Shown here: positions 11,750 through 23,830 of the stretch, piece after piece
How positions within the stretch are numbered: position 1 is the first letter of the stretch
Layout of the letters: every line of letters starts with the position of its first letter
Source of the DNA: Geosiphon pyriformis
Taxonomy: Eukaryota; Glomeromycota; Glomeromycetes; Archaeosporales; Geosiphonaceae
Length of the DNA stretch: 64,000 nucleotides
NCBI GenBank assembly: GCA_016748015.1
Contig: JAAOMT010000620.1
Coordinates: 222,940-286,939 of the forward strand
Reading direction: 5' to 3'
Notes under the pieces: generated by a model
Database searches by the model: none
The model's input: only the letters and a program-made list of their open reading frames with translations
What the model was told of the DNA's origin: nothing
Program-made: the position numbers and the translations under genes

Positions 11750-12560
11750 AAAAGTGATTATTTATGCTTCTACTAAGAAGTTAAGAATAGTACCAAGTTT
11801 TTTTTGCAAAATGTCTTTGTAATTTCCTATTGTAATCTCTTTAAAGAGTATTGTTTCAATGTCAGTTTCTATTGATAGTGTTGCTATACATCTATAGAGC
11901 AGATAAAAAAGTTTATAACTTGTTATGTTATGATTCACAGTTCTATAAGCAAACAAGACTAAAGACAGTACTTTGTCTCATAAGTTTGTTTCTTTACTGG
12001 TTTTGGCTAGGGTTTCACATAATGTTCTATTGAAATGTTCTACTAGGTCATTTGTTTGAAGGTGGTAAAAAAAAAAAGTTTATAATGTATTCCTATTTTT
12101 TTACAAAGTTCTTCAACCAGTGTATTAAAAAAAGCTCTTCCTTTATTAAATAAAAGTTTTTTGGAACAGCCATGATAGCAAATGATATCTTTATAAATAA
12201 AATTGGCTATTAAGACTGCTGTTTAGTCTAGAGTGGCTCTTGCTTCTACTTATTTTGTAAGATAGTTGGTAGCTGTAATAATGTATCTGTTGTTATTAGG
12301 AGTTATTGTTAAAGGTTTAACAACATCTATACCAATTCTATTAAATGATTAACCAATAGAGATTGGATGGATATTTTTTTGTGATTAGGTTTGCCTTTTC
12401 TTTGGCAAATATCACAAATTTTAATGTATTTAGCAATGTTTTTTTTCAAGGTGGGTCAATAATAGTGAGCTAAAGTTTTCTGAATTGTTTTTGTTTTTTC
12501 AAAGTGTCCAACTAATAGGTTAGTGTATATTTTATATATTACAATTTCTCATTTTTAAAT
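11750..12560 (-). pseudogene. A1 integrase fragment
   Basis: Minus-strand translation gives the integrase core with many stops: IYKDIICYHGCSKKLL, then the region HLQTNDLVEHFNRTLCETLA around the catalytic Glu, then MFAYRTVNHNI. This is the rve core domain that joins retrotransposon cDNA to the genome. Frameshifts and stops make it non-functional. Confidence 0.75.
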
Positions 12561-12689
12561 CTGATAACTTTTTGAGAACAGTTAGGATTTTTTCTGTTTC
12601 TTTTATATAATTAGTTCTGGCAGATAAAATAGAAATTTGATTGTTTGCACAAATGTTCTTTTTGTTGTCAAGTGTATTTTGGTGGATAT

Positions 12690-13819
12690 TGTTCTTTACC
12701 CAAAAATTTTATTAAGATAGAGTAGTTGTCTAAGTTCATTATTGTGTTTGTCAAAAAGAAAGTTACTAATAATTAAAATAGATTGGTTGAAGAAGCTTGT
12801 ACTGTTACTGAATGGTAAGTCTAGAAAGAGCATTGGCATTTTAATGATTTGCTCTTTTGTGGTATTGAATATTATAGTCAAATTTATTCAAGTAGAGTAT
12901 CCAGTGAGTTATTTATTTGTGTTCCAGCTTTTTTTTATTGTACAGTTAAACCAAGATTTGATGATCTGTTACTATTAAGAATTTTACACCAAAAAGATAT
13001 TAATTCCAGTAACTAGTAGTCCAAACTACTGCTAAACATTTTTGTTCAGTTATTAAGTAATTTTTTTCTGCTGGTATAAAGGATTTACTAACATATACTA
13101 TAGCATATTTTCTGTTATTTTCATCTTTTTGTAAGAGGACAACACCAAATTCATAGTCAGATGCATTAGTGTAGAAGATAAAAAATTAGTCCAGATTAAG
13201 TTGCTTAATGATTAGTTCAATAACAAGTTTTTTCTTCAAAATTTTAAAAGCTTTTTGTTAATAAGTGTCCCAGTAATAATTGACATTTTTTTTAAGTAGC
13301 TGATTAAGAAAAAAGATGATTTTGGAGAAATCCTTGATAAATTTGTAATAATAAGAAGCCAAACAAAAAAAAAGCATAGTTCAGAAACATTCATTGGTTG
13401 TCTGATGTTTTGAACTTTTTCAACTTTAGATAGGTCAGAGAAGATCCCATCTTTTGTAATAAAATGACCAAAAAACTGAGTAGATTGGCATCCAAAAAAA
13501 GATTTGATTGAGTTGATTTTAAGGCCAGCATTTCTGAACAGGTCAAAAATTTTTTACAAGTGTTTAAGATGTTTGTCTCAGGTTTTTGAGTATACTATTA
13601 TGTTATCTAAGTAAACTAGGACAAAGTTTTTTTTTACTGATTCAAATACTTTGTCCATTAAACATTGAAAGATGGGAGGAGCATTGATGAAACCAAAAGA
13701 CATGATTGTGAATTCATAGATGCCATACTTGGTGATAAAGGCAGTTTTTTTTCTGCTTTCTAAATTCATTTCTATTTGCCAGAATTCAGCAGTTAAGTCA
13801 ATGGTTAAGAAAAAAGTAG
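12690..13819 (-). pseudogene. A1 reverse transcriptase-RNase H fragment
   Basis: RT motifs run from LTIDLTAEFWQIEMN through GFINAPPIFQCLMD to VYLDNIIVYSKT (13769-13578 is open). RNase H follows with AEKNYLITEQKCLAVVW and VTDHQILV. The active-site YxDD reads YLDN. The RT is truncated at its N-terminal side by the A2 LTR at 13820, so palm motif A is the first one present. Confidence 0.85.
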
Positions 13820-14861
13820 TGTTATGGGTAAACTTGGTGGAGTAGAGAAATAGTAATATTTAGTGCTCTCAATTATCACTAATATGTGTTTTGCATAATT
13901 TTATTGACTTAGTCTTGATTATCAGTCTTTAAAAGTCTTATTTACTGATTGTAAATTTACCTGTTAAGTTCTTTGATTATAAGGAACAGAGGTTTGGCTT
14001 TTGCTAATTGCAACTTCTTTAAAAATATGAGCTATCTTCTCTGAGCTAATAAGTGCAGTTATTAGGGTCTAGCATTGTCTTTTCGCCTTTCTAGTAAGCT
14101 ATCAAGATAGTGTTAATATCCAAAACTTAAAAAGAGCTTCTCTCTTTTACCTGGCTATCTCAAAGTCTATTTCCAAACAGTTAATTTTACTATATTGCTA
14201 TTTCACAAGAGAAAATAAAAATAAAAATAAAAATAAAAATAAAAGAAAATAAAAATAAAAATAAATAAATTAGTATTGTCAATCACTGTGATCAAGAGTG
14301 TCTGGTCCAAATCATTAATAGTTCAAGGCAGTTATGCTAAAAGCATCTGTTCTGGAATGAAAGTACAAAACAATAATTAATTTATGTAAATTCTACAAAG
14401 TTTAAAAACATGAATTTGTGATTTTAATTTCTCAATAATTGATTTATTTCAGAAGATAAATATGAAATAGAATAAATAATAGAAAAGGTAAGAATATTTG
14501 ATTCTTGTTTAGTGGTTCATATCTAGATATCTGTCTTTTTCTACCTTTATTTACTACTTGTTTTTATACATTTTTTTGGTTTTATAGGATTGCTTTTTGA
14601 CTGTTCTATTATTGTTAACTATTGCTTTGCTATTTCTGTAATTGCTTTGTTCTTCTACATTATTACTAGTTATCTTATATTATAATATGTTATCTGGTAT
14701 TATTACTTGTTATTTTGTATTATCTCACATTATAATGTATTATTCTGCATTATCTTAAGTTATAATGTATTATTCAATATTATTGTATACTATTCTGTAT
14801 TATGTTACATTTTGGTCATGTTTTTTTATAACTTTGAATTGGTTTTTCTACTCAGATAACA
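13820..14861 (-). repeat. 3' LTR of element A2 (B-type LTR, about 1.04 kb)
   Basis: The repeat starts TGTTATGGG and ends GATAACA on the plus strand, i.e. TG...CA on the minus strand. It is the inverted, diverged counterpart of the plus-strand LTR at 16901-17922: both hold GGTGGAGTAGAGAAAT next to one edge, CTTAGTCTTGATTATCAG further in, and the degenerate ATAATGT repeats near the other edge. It holds an (AAAAT)n tract at 14214-14270. Confidence 0.85.
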
Positions 14862-14999
14862 TTATCCCTCTCTTTTTAGAATTGAGCTTTTGTAAAATCA
14901 TATGTATCTGTTATCATGGCTTCATTTATGTAATGTTTGATAGTTGCATCGAGTATTGTTTTTTATAAATCTTCAAACTGTCAATTGGTTATTTGTCCT

Positions 15000-15620
15000 A
15001 TGTTGTTAACTGTTATAGTCTTTATAAATTCATTAACAGTATATTTGGACAATATTGAAAAGCAGTATATAATTAGTATGCTGCTTTGTAATATAAGGTT
15101 AGGTTGCTTTTCTCTACAAATTTTCTACTTGTTGTATTGCTTCTTTGTTAAAAGTTTTCTGGCTAAAGTCTCTATATGGTGTCTTCAAATCTAATTGTTT
15201 ATCAATTTTGTAGAACCAATATGCTGGAGGAAGTTTTTTTTTCTATTTTTGGATATTGTCAGGTGTTTATTCTCCTGTTTTGAGGAGTTCAATCTTACAA
15301 GCTAAAGCTTTTTTTATTTCTTTGAGCTTGAGGACCAAGTATCTTTTATAAATTTCTTTTATTTCCTGTTCCACTCAAGAGAAATTTTTTCTTCAATTTC
15401 TCCTCTCAGACATTGAGTAGAGATAAGATCATTTAGTTTTAGTTGAACTTTTGCCTTTTCTTTTCTTGCTTTTATCTTTATATCATATCTTTTTTCTATT
15501 AATTGTTATTTTTATTTGAGCAGAAGATTGCTGAATTGCATTAAATAGTTGTTTTAAAAGTTGTAAAATTTGATCTGACAGATTTATGCTAAAAGTTTTA
15601 TTATTTCTTACTGTTTTTTT
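15000..15620 (-). pseudogene. A2 ORF3 remnant
   Basis: Minus-strand translation contains ITINRKKI followed by YKDKSKKRKG, resembling the EITINQQTI-YQNTKK start block of ORF3 in E and G, then Lys/Glu-rich helical sequence and PPAYWFYKID. There are several stops. Function unknown. Confidence 0.5.
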
Positions 15621-15949
15621 TTGGATATTATATATATTTGAATTTCTTAATTTAATTTGCTGTACATTGTTTATGTTTTAATAATAATGATTGGTTTCAA
15701 ATATTATGGTATATCTTTTAGTCTAATTAATAAAATTTGTGTTTCTAGTTGAAGTACTGATAATGATGATTTTTGTTTTACATGATAAATTTTTAACCAA
15801 TTTCTATGTGCTACTTTCTTTAAAATTCTGTTTTCCAATCATAATTTGTAAGTTTCATTGTCTAAAACTTTGTGTATGTGGAATGGACTGTCTTACTTTG
15901 GGTCAAACTTTTCATTTCACTGTTTTTTAGCTTTTATATAATGTAATAG

Positions 15950-16870
15950 TACTTGGTCTCCAATCTTGAATTCCATTGGTTGTTCAGATAGGCATTTATC
16001 ATGTTTTTCTTTTTGTTGTTCTTAAGTATTACTAATGTTGTCAGCTATTGTTTTATGATTATTTTCTAATATTTCTATAAGCTGGTATGTCTTATGGTTA
16101 AGATCACTCCAAAATTTTCTTTGGTAATAGCTTTTGTTAAGTACAACTGTATTTTTCTTTCAATAAGTAGAATGGCTTTTCTTTCATAGATTAATTCAAA
16201 TAGTATGAACTGAATCATATTTTGTTTTAGTATTCAGTATGCAAAGAGTACAGAAGGTATAAATAAGTTCTATTCTTGTTTGTTTTCATGACTTATTTTT
16301 GTTAATGCTTTACACAATATTTGGTTAAATTGTTCTATCAGTCTGTTTGTTTGTAAGTAATATGGTGACAATAAAAGACATTTTATTCTAAACTGTTGAC
16401 TTAATTCAGTTAACATATTATTGATAAAATATGTTCCTTAATTAGATAGCAGTTCTTTCAGGCATTTGTGTTTGCAAATCAGATCTTGGTGTACAAACTT
16501 AGCTACTGTTTTAGCATCTGCTACTTGGATGGCTTTGACTTCTGGCTATTTTGTCAAATAGTCTACAGCTACAGTAATATAATAATTTTTTTTGGATGTT
16601 ATAGAGAGAAAACCAACCAAATTGATCCTAATTCTATCAAATAGATTTCTAACTGGAATGAGTTGAAGTGGTTTCATTGTTCTGGCTTTTTTTTTTCACT
16701 GACATAAGTTACAATTGAGCACATATTTGAAAATGTCTTTGTATATCATTGGCCAATAGTATAAATTTAGAGTTCTTTTAAGAGTAGCATCTTTGTTAAA
16801 GTATCCTACAGTTGGATCAGAATACATACTATGTAATATGGTTTCTTTTTCATTGTTTTTAATAATTTAT
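15950..16870 (-). pseudogene. A2 integrase fragment
   Basis: Recognisable in order on the minus strand: MYSDPTVGYFNKDATLKRT (HHCC region), YYWPMIYKDIFKYVLNCNLC, the core YITVAVDYLTK, DLICKHKCLKELLSN and LQTNRLIEQFNQILCKAL, then LFIPSVLFAY. Tryptophan and glutamine positions are often stops. It matches the integrases of D, E and G, so A2 is from the same lineage. Confidence 0.8.
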
Positions 16871-16900
16871 TATGGGATGGGGTGGTTTTAGCATTTTCAT

Positions 16901-17922
16901 TGTTACCCAAGTAGAAAAACTGATCCAAAGTTATAAAGAAAATGTGACCAAAATGTGACATAACACAGAATAGTGCACAATAATATTAAATAATATGTTA
17001 TAACTTAGGATAATGCAGGATAACACAAAATAACATGTAATAACACCAGATAATGTGTTATAATATAGGATAACTAGAAATAACATAAAAGAACAAAGCA
17101 ATAACAGAAAATAGCAAAGCAATAGCTAGCAATAACAAAAACAATCAAAAACAATCCTGTAAAACCAAAAGAATATATAAAAATAAGTAGTTATAGAAGT
17201 TAGAAAAAAAAACACCTAGATATGACCTACTAGACAAGAATCAAATATCCTTACCCCTTCCATTATTTATTCTATTCTATCTTCATCTTTTAAAACAAAT
17301 ATTTTATTGAGAAATCAGAATTATGAATTCATGTTCTCAAACTTTATGGACTTTATGTGAATTAACTATTGTTTTATATTTTTGTTTTAGAACAGATGCT
17401 CTTAGTATAATTACCTCGAATTATTAATGATTTAGACCAATCACTCTTGATTATGACAATTGACAATACTAATTCTTTTCTTTCTTTCTTTATTTTTTTT
17501 ATTTTTATTTTTTTTTTATTCTTTTCTTTATTCTTTTGTGAAGTGGCAACATAGTAAAATTGACTGTCTAGAAATAGACTTTGTGATAGTTTGGTAAAAA
17601 AAAAAGCTTCTTCTAAGTTTTGAATATTAACATTATCTTGTTAGCTTATCAAAAGGGTAAAAAGACAATACCAGATTCTAACAATTGCATTCATTAGTTC
17701 GGAAAAGATAGTTCACATTTATAAGAAGTTGCAATTAATGAAAGCCAAACCTCTGTGCCTTATAACCAAAGAACTTAACAGATAAAATTACAACCAGTAA
17801 ATAAAACCTTCAGAGACTGATAATCAAGACTAAGCCAATGAAATTATGTGAAAGACACATTATTGATAATTGAGAACACCAAACATTATCATTTCTCTAC
17901 TCCACCAAGGTTACCCATAACA
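16901..17922 (+). repeat. 5' LTR of element B (B-type)
   Basis: TGTTACCCAAGTAG...CCATAACA, 1022 bp, with TG...CA ends. The left part (16950-17110) is a degenerate array of about 17-25-bp units built on ATAATGTGTTATAATA. An ATATATAAAAATA stretch near 17185 is a candidate TATA box. The next bases form the primer-binding site. Confidence 0.85.
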
Positions 17923-17958
17923 TTTAGTGCTCTTTGTGAGATTATAAATCCACAGAGA
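17923..17958 (+). promoter_or_regulatory. Element B primer-binding site with overlapping hairpin
   Basis: TTTAGTGCTCTTTGTGAG directly follows the LTR end; it is the decayed form of TTTGGTGCTC/T seen in D, E and G. TCTTTGTG (17931-17938) pairs with CACAGAGA (17951-17958), eight pairs with one G-U, around a 12-nt loop. The stem bases differ from those in D and E but still pair. Confidence 0.65.
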
Positions 17959-20161
17959 CAGAGCATCCCAAAGATTTACAAAAGTGGCAACTATTGAAAC
18001 AGTAGGAAAGAATCACACTCTATACAGAAGAGTATTATTTCAACACTTTTGGAAAGACTTAGGAATACTCGCAGAAACTGTTATCACAGAAAACCAATTT
18101 TGTAACTATTTGTACATGAAAATTGATTGCTTTTTAGGCCAAATGACAGATACTGGGAAACTTGAAAAACAAATTCATTAAAAATTATTAGCCCACTCAA
18201 TGAATACCACTATCCAAGTCATAGCCAAAATACTTTATATATTCAATAAAGACATTGAGTACTATGTAAAAAAATACTACTCTTAAATAAAACAACCAGC
18301 AAAACCTGACCCTGAAAAATATGAGTTCAAACCCAATAGCACAGCAGCTACATGAGAACAAGCTTACTCTATAGTCAACAAAAAACCAAGATTTCTTTCT
18401 CTAACAACTCCATCATATTATCAGACACCAAAAAATAGAATTGTATTTAACCCAATCATGGAAACCCAGGCAGAAACACCATGAACTCCCAGAAATTAAC
18501 ACCCATGGGGTCACAACAGTTGGATCAGATTCTTAGAAGAATACAGATTATTATTTGGAAATCTTACCCCAACAATTAATAAAACAGATAGAAATATGTT
18601 AACATAAGAATCACTATCAAATCAACTCTTAACCAAATTATTAACTACTCTCTCTGAAAAAACAGCTATCTTCTAGTCCATTGGGAAAATTAACAAAGAG
18701 AAACAACCAGAATTAGCACTAGGAGAACTCTCTAGCATGCAAACTTCAAACTCTTTAATATTAACTAGTAAGACTCTATCTACCCACCAGATTATGGCCT
18801 ACCAAGATATTGTCAAATTAGAAAAATTCTCAAGAAAAAAAGACAATGCATACTTGTGGATTGTAAAAGCTGAAAAAGCAATTACTGCCAACAACTGAGA
18901 TAATAACAGAGCTATTCAAGCACTGCTATTTTTTTTGACTGAAACTGCAGACTCATGATATCAAAGTTTGACAGAAAAACCCATTGACTTCACTGTCTTT
19001 AAACTTGTCTTTCTATGATACTTTTATAACCCCAATACTTTTATCAGATTACAGAATCAATTCAGTATAATAAACAAAAAGATCATGAAGCAGTAACTAC
19101 TTATCTTGAATGATTCAACCAAATTCTTTGTCAAATACTGGCAATTGAAAAAGACTACTACACCATGGCACAAGTTCTTAATCAATTCATCAAAGGACTA
19201 AGAAGCAGCCTTCTAAGATTTGTGAGACCCTGACATCTGACAAATCTACTAAATACTGTTGCTTTTGCTCGCAATTTTGAGTTAGCAAAACAAGAAACCA
19301 ACCACATTCAAGCTGTTAATTTAGCCATCAACAGAACTGCAGACATCAATACAAAGATAACCCAATTAAGTGAGAAATTAACTCAGAAAATTGAAGGATT
19401 CTTAACCAGTATGACAGAAACTTATCAGTTATTTCAATGAAGAAATAATAACAGCAGTAGGTACCCCCAAAAACAGGAACATTAGCAACAACAACAATCT
19501 TGGAGATCTGACTTCTGTAATTGTTATTATTGCCAAAAATCTGGACATATTGTCTGAAATTGCTAACAGAAATTAGTGGACTAGAATTGAAGAACTCAAT
19601 ACCATCACCCAAGATATCCCTAAGCAATAAGACCCCAATACTTTATGTCCCAGTATTCACTGTTCCAATATGCACAACCAATCATATATACTCAATAACT
19701 GCTTTAGAACTATTATTAGCCATCACAGCCAATGACTCAAATAGCACCATAATACCAAAACTCTGTTTATAATCTACTTAGATCTTATATAATTGACTAC
19801 AACCAAGGATGGAGAAACTTCAACAACAATCAGATACAGACTAACAGTAGACTATTACAATTTCTTAATTGGAATAATGTCCTATCTTAACCAGCACCAA
19901 CTAGATACCTAAATTAAGTCTTATATCTCAGTCTTACTGAAAACCAAGATTTTTGTAGCTTTACATTTTTAAAAGAGAAGGATATAAGAGAAATGCCCAA
20001 CTTTTTAAGTTGAAATCAAACCAACAATATTATTCTACCTGCCACTATCACTGAAAACACCATTCTTGCCATTATATTCCCTTTTGATATTAACAATCTA
20101 AACACCAATAGCCTTTTCAGTGGAATCATTATTAATTAAGATAAACTAATAACTGCTCTAT

Positions 20162-20165
20162 ATAC
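20162..20165 (+). other. Target-site duplication of element D, left copy (ATAC, from ACAC)
   Basis: The left flank of D ends CTCTATATAC and the right flank after D starts ACACCAACACT. Removing D and one ACAC restores a clean B reading frame (LYTNTRVE) that matches the protease-side sequence of sister elements. The left copy carries one C-to-T change. Confidence 0.7.
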
Positions 20166-21039
20166 TGTTACTTATAGAACATAAAAAGTATATTAGCATA
20201 TAAATTAGCCAATCAGAAGTAGCCGTAGTAAATGTGAAATTCCAGGATTCTAGGAATTTTAAAATTCTCATACAAAAAATCACAGGATTCCAGGAATTTT
20301 AGGATTCTCATACAAGAAATTGCAGAATTCCAGAATTCCAGGATTCCTCTCAAAAAAAATTGCAGGATTTCAGGAATTCTAAGATTCCTGGTGTGAAGAA
20401 TTAAGAAATTAAGAAATCTCAATTATGTATATATAGCAGTAGTGCTAGAGATAGAAAAGACAGAATCTTGAGAAAAAAAGAACCTCCCAGTTTAGATTTA
20501 ATCTAAACAACATTCCATTCACAAATATCAATAAATAATTATTCACTATCTTAATTCACTTTCCACTATTAACACTTCATGTTGATAGTAATTGATACTT
20601 AACTATATTAGAACAATAGCTTTTGATCATGGCTATTGACAGGATACTAACTTGCAATTGCTTTTGTTTATTTTTTTTATTTTTTTTTATTTCTTTTGTA
20701 TTTCTTTTGGTTGACTAATTGATTAAGAATTAAAGCACTGAATTACAGATGTCATAAAAACTGGTAAAAGACCCATGAAACAAAGATAGAACACTCATAG
20801 ATTTGAGGATAGCTTACCAAGAGGATTACCAACCACCATGCTGAGAAAGAAATTTGATGGAATTGCGATTCTGGGAGGCTACTGAAAACCATTATTAAAT
20901 CTCTGTTCATTATACAAAGAACTCCACAACAAAACCTTCAGATCAACAAAATCTTCAGATATCAACACCAGAATACCAATTAAGCACCAAGTTACAGATT
21001 TGTTATTTACTTTGAGACCCTAAATAATCATCTGTAATA
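20166..21039 (+). repeat. 5' LTR of element D (C-type)
   Basis: TGTTACTTATAG...CTGTAATA, 874 bp; the last bases were probably AACA. It contains a block of GGAATTCC/TTCCAGGAA-like palindromes at about 20238-20400, a TATATATAG candidate TATA box at 20428-20436, and a hairpin ACTATTAACA-CTTCA-TGTTGATAGT near 20567-20591. The 3' LTR counterpart is 30685-30814 plus 59663-60344. Confidence 0.9.
20427..20436 (+). promoter_or_regulatory. Candidate LTR TATA box (element D)
   Basis: GTATATATAG lies in the middle of the C-type LTR and is kept in the other C-type LTRs, for example near 31420 and 59738 (and in reverse near 32275, 49065, 58345 and 59410). Its position fits a U3 core promoter. No transcript evidence is available. 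Confidence 0.5.
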
Positions 21040-21072
21040 TTTGGTGCTCTCTGTAAGGTATAATCTTACAGA
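21040..21072 (+). promoter_or_regulatory. Element D primer-binding site with overlapping hairpin
   Basis: TTTGGTGCTCTCTGTAAG follows the LTR end. From TGG on, this could pair with a tRNA 3' end ...GAGCACCA. TCTGTAAG (21050-21057) and CTTACAGA (21065-21072) form a perfect 8-bp stem around GTATAAT, so half of the primer site would be masked in the RNA. Confidence 0.7.
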
Positions 21073-21119
21073 AAACCAGCACCAACCACAATTATCCAAA
21101 AGTAGCAGAATCAGAAATC

Positions 21120-22880
21120 ATAGGAGCAAACCATTTAAGATTCACCAAATTCTTGTTTCAACAGTACAGCCAACAATTAGAATTAAACAATAACCATTTT
21201 CCAGCAGAATCAGCCTTTAACTTCTATGTCAACAATAAAATCACAGATTGCTTAGGAGAAACAGTTGACATTGAATCCACAAGAAAAAACTTCTATACAG
21301 AATTATTTCAACATACCAGCTTACCAAGAAACTACAGTTTCATACCAATTATCAGGAAAATTAATCAAACCATTGAAAGGTACACACAACAACAATTCTC
21401 TATTACTTATGTAGACAAAAACAAAAGAAAGTTGCAAACACCAGCAGTAACACCAAAACAAATACAACCACTCACTTGAAAGAAAACCAGAGTTGAATCA
21501 CCAACAAACCCATTCTACCACTATACACTTGAAAGCACCATTAACATCTCATTAACAGGTGCATCCACATTACACATGACATTAATATTTGAACAACTCT
21601 TATTTCAAAGTAAACAAAAGAAAGCAGAATTACCAGAAACCTACAGCAATTATTTTGAAGGATTTAAATCATAATTGCCAACACTATCAGAATTCTGATT
21701 ACTACCACCTCAACCAGATTTCGGAAACATGAATTCCTGGGAAATAATGAAATCAGAAGAGAAAGAAGAAGCTGAAGATCAAGAATTTACTTACCAAAAC
21801 CCAATTCCAGAAAACCCGAATATCAAAACCCCAAACTTTCAGACTTAGCAAGATTCAAATTTAGAAAATCCAGAAATTAAAGCTCCAAATTTTCAAACCC
21901 AGCAAAATCGGAACAATTGAAATTCTAAAGCAATTAATTAGCAAAACTTACTTCTAGTAATCATCATTAACCCACCACCAGTTGCTTTACAACAACAGCC
22001 ACTGCCACAACCCCAAATTCAATTATCACTTCCACCACTACAACAACCAAATGTAGATCCAATAGCCTATGCCTCAATAGCAAAACTTGAAAAATTCACA
22101 GGAGAAGAGAACAATACACAAGTGTGGCTAAATGATATGAAAAAAGTCATCACAGTCAATAGATGGAACAATGTCAGGACATTTCAAGCCATCCCCTATT
22201 TCTTGCAAAATACTGTCAACTCATGATATCAAAGTTTAGCTGCCAAACCTCAAACATTCCAAGAATTCAGGGTTGCATTCTTGGGATATTTCAGTAATAA
22301 TAACAGTATTAATTGCCTAGCCAACACCTTTACTACAATTAAACAAGGAAAAACTAAAGCAGTTACCACTTACTTGGAACATTTCCACAGGAATTTGCAC
22401 CAAATTCAAGCAATTCAAGCTAACTATTTTACAGTGCCACAGATTTTAAACCAGTTCATTCATGAACTGTACAGTAGTTTTTTCTAACGCGTACATCTAA
22501 TGCACCCACAAACTCTCCAAAATGCAGTCACCAATGCGAGAGATTTTGAATCAGTAGAACTTGAAGCAAACCATGTCCAAGCCATTAACCTGGTCATGAA
22601 TGGATCATCTGACTTGAATTCCAAATTAAAACAGCTTAGTGATTTAATTAATCAGAAATTGGAAGGATACTTAGCTGACAATTGTGCAATTTATTAGCCA
22701 CCTTAATAATATAACAATTCTGGAAACATAAATCACCCACTAAATCAGTCATGTCTGTCATCTTTGACCAATCAGATATGACAGCAAGAAATGCGTGTTT
22801 GCCACTACTGTGGTAAACAAGAACATTTGAAAATTAACTGTAGGTTAAGACTAGATAACCAACAATTGGAAAATCAATAT
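21120..22880 (+). pseudogene. Element D Gag (broken)
   Basis: The N-terminal block FNFYVNNKI...ESTRKNFYTELFQHTSLP (21153-21476 open) matches G. A Gln/Pro-rich linker follows at about 21960-22060. The capsid-like domain is at 22080-22690, with AYASIAKLEKFTGEENNTQV, LGYFSNNNSINCLANTF and YLEHFHRNLHQIQAI. A CCHC zinc knuckle CHYCGKQEHLKINC lies at about 22801-22845. Stops at Trp and Gln codons and a few shifts inactivate it. Confidence 0.8.
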
Positions 22881-23830
22881 TGAAACTCCAATCACAGGTT
22901 TTAGACTCTGAATTATCAATCAAACCCAGAACTGTATCAACTGAATTATCTACCTATAATACAACAGCCAATCTATCAACTACTAGTTTATCAACCAACA
23001 ACACCAGTAATCTATCAACTGCAGTCTCAGCCTATCTATCAGCCACAGCCTCAAGTAATCTATCAACCCCAACAAATTTAAACACTACCACAAAACTTAC
23101 CTCAAAACAGAACCCAAAGGCTGAGACTAACACAACAGAACTGGAGATTGTTATTGGTAGTTCATCAACCAATCTCCAGTTCCTCAAACCAGCCATCAGG
23201 ATCTCGACAACAGGATTTGGACACTGGGTACACCCAAAACCCGAATACCCAACAGTAATTAAGTCTTCTGGTTACTCCAGAAAACACCACATCCAACAAC
23301 TTGGAAACAAACTAAAAAAATCTTACCAGCAACATCCCACCAGCTACTGTCACTAATGACAAATCACTTGCAGTAATTTTTCCATTCGAATTCAAAGAAC
23401 TAACATCCACACTATTGTTTAGTAAAGTCACATTTGAAGAAAAACCAATTACTACCATGTATACTGATGCTAAAATTGATGACCATTCCATCAAACTGAT
23501 CTTAGACAGTAGATCAGCTGGCAGCATCATCACAAAACAGCTTATGGACCAATTAGGTCGCTGAGTTGATCAAGCTGCCAGTCTAAGGATAATTACAGCT
23601 GATAAAGCCACCAAGACTCCAATTGGTAAAATAAATAACCTTTTTATAGAAATCAATGGCATTATAATACCAATCAAAGTTCTGATAATAGAAGCTACTT
23701 AATATCAAGCTCTAATTGGCAATAACTGGCTATTCAAAACCACTGCAATGCTGGACTGAACCACCCAAAAGTTGCAAATCAGTCAAAATGGCCGACACAT
23801 GCAAGTACTAGCAATGTGTGGCTATTTCAA
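22880..23830 (+). pseudogene. Element D Gag tail and aspartic protease (broken)
   Basis: A Thr/Ser/Tyr-rich tail (YLSATASSNLSTPTNLNT, an out-of-frame form of the YQ-rich tail in G) is followed by the retropepsin-like domain at 23440-23780. There DDHSIKLILDSRSAGSIITK holds the active-site loop and YQALIGNNWL the C-terminal loop. The catalytic D-S/T-G is D-S-R here, one G-to-A change from D-S-G, so the protease should be dead. Confidence 0.75.

Larger units (their letters stand above)
10763..13819 (-). mobile_element. Element A1: degenerate Ty3/gypsy retrotransposon, 3' part
   Basis: Minus-strand order is RT (cut at 13819), RNase H, integrase, a 3' accessory ORF and a polypurine tract. It belongs to a different gypsy lineage from elements D to G. 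Its RNase H carries a VTDHQ-type motif, and its RT reads TAEFWQIEMN and YLDNIIVYSKT. Frames are broken throughout. The upstream part (protease, Gag, 5' LTR) is not in the window because element A2 was inserted at 13820. Confidence 0.85.
14862..16900 (-). mobile_element. Element A2: degenerate Ty3/gypsy retrotransposon, 3' part
   Basis: A polypurine tract (minus strand AAAAAGAGAGGGATAA, 14862-14879) abuts the LTR. Above it lie an ORF3-like region (about 15000-15600) and integrase (about 15950-16870). The sequence stops in the integrase N-terminus where element B begins at 16901. There are stops every few tens of codons, and no CpG at all between 15001 and 16920. This is probably the oldest of the B-LTR-type copies here. 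Confidence 0.85.
17923..20165 (+). pseudogene. Element B Gag (broken)
   Basis: Gag-like plus-strand sequence with many stops. Landmarks: YQDIVKLEKFSRKKDNAYLW (start of the capsid-like retrotransposon-gag domain), VKAEKAITANN, FELAKQETNHIQAVNLAIN, then a CCHC zinc knuckle CYYCQKSGHIVxNC (about 19520-19561; x is a stop). The Gln/Tyr-rich C-terminal part runs to 20165, where element D interrupts it. Gag packages the retrotransposon RNA in virus-like particles. Confidence 0.75.

Noticed and set aside
14765-15194. Plus-strand open frames of 60-90 codons in the A2 LTR and 3' region
   Set aside because: Hydrophobic Phe/Ile/Tyr-rich translations of AT-rich DNA on the strand opposite the retroelement; no start context, no homology to anything in the window.
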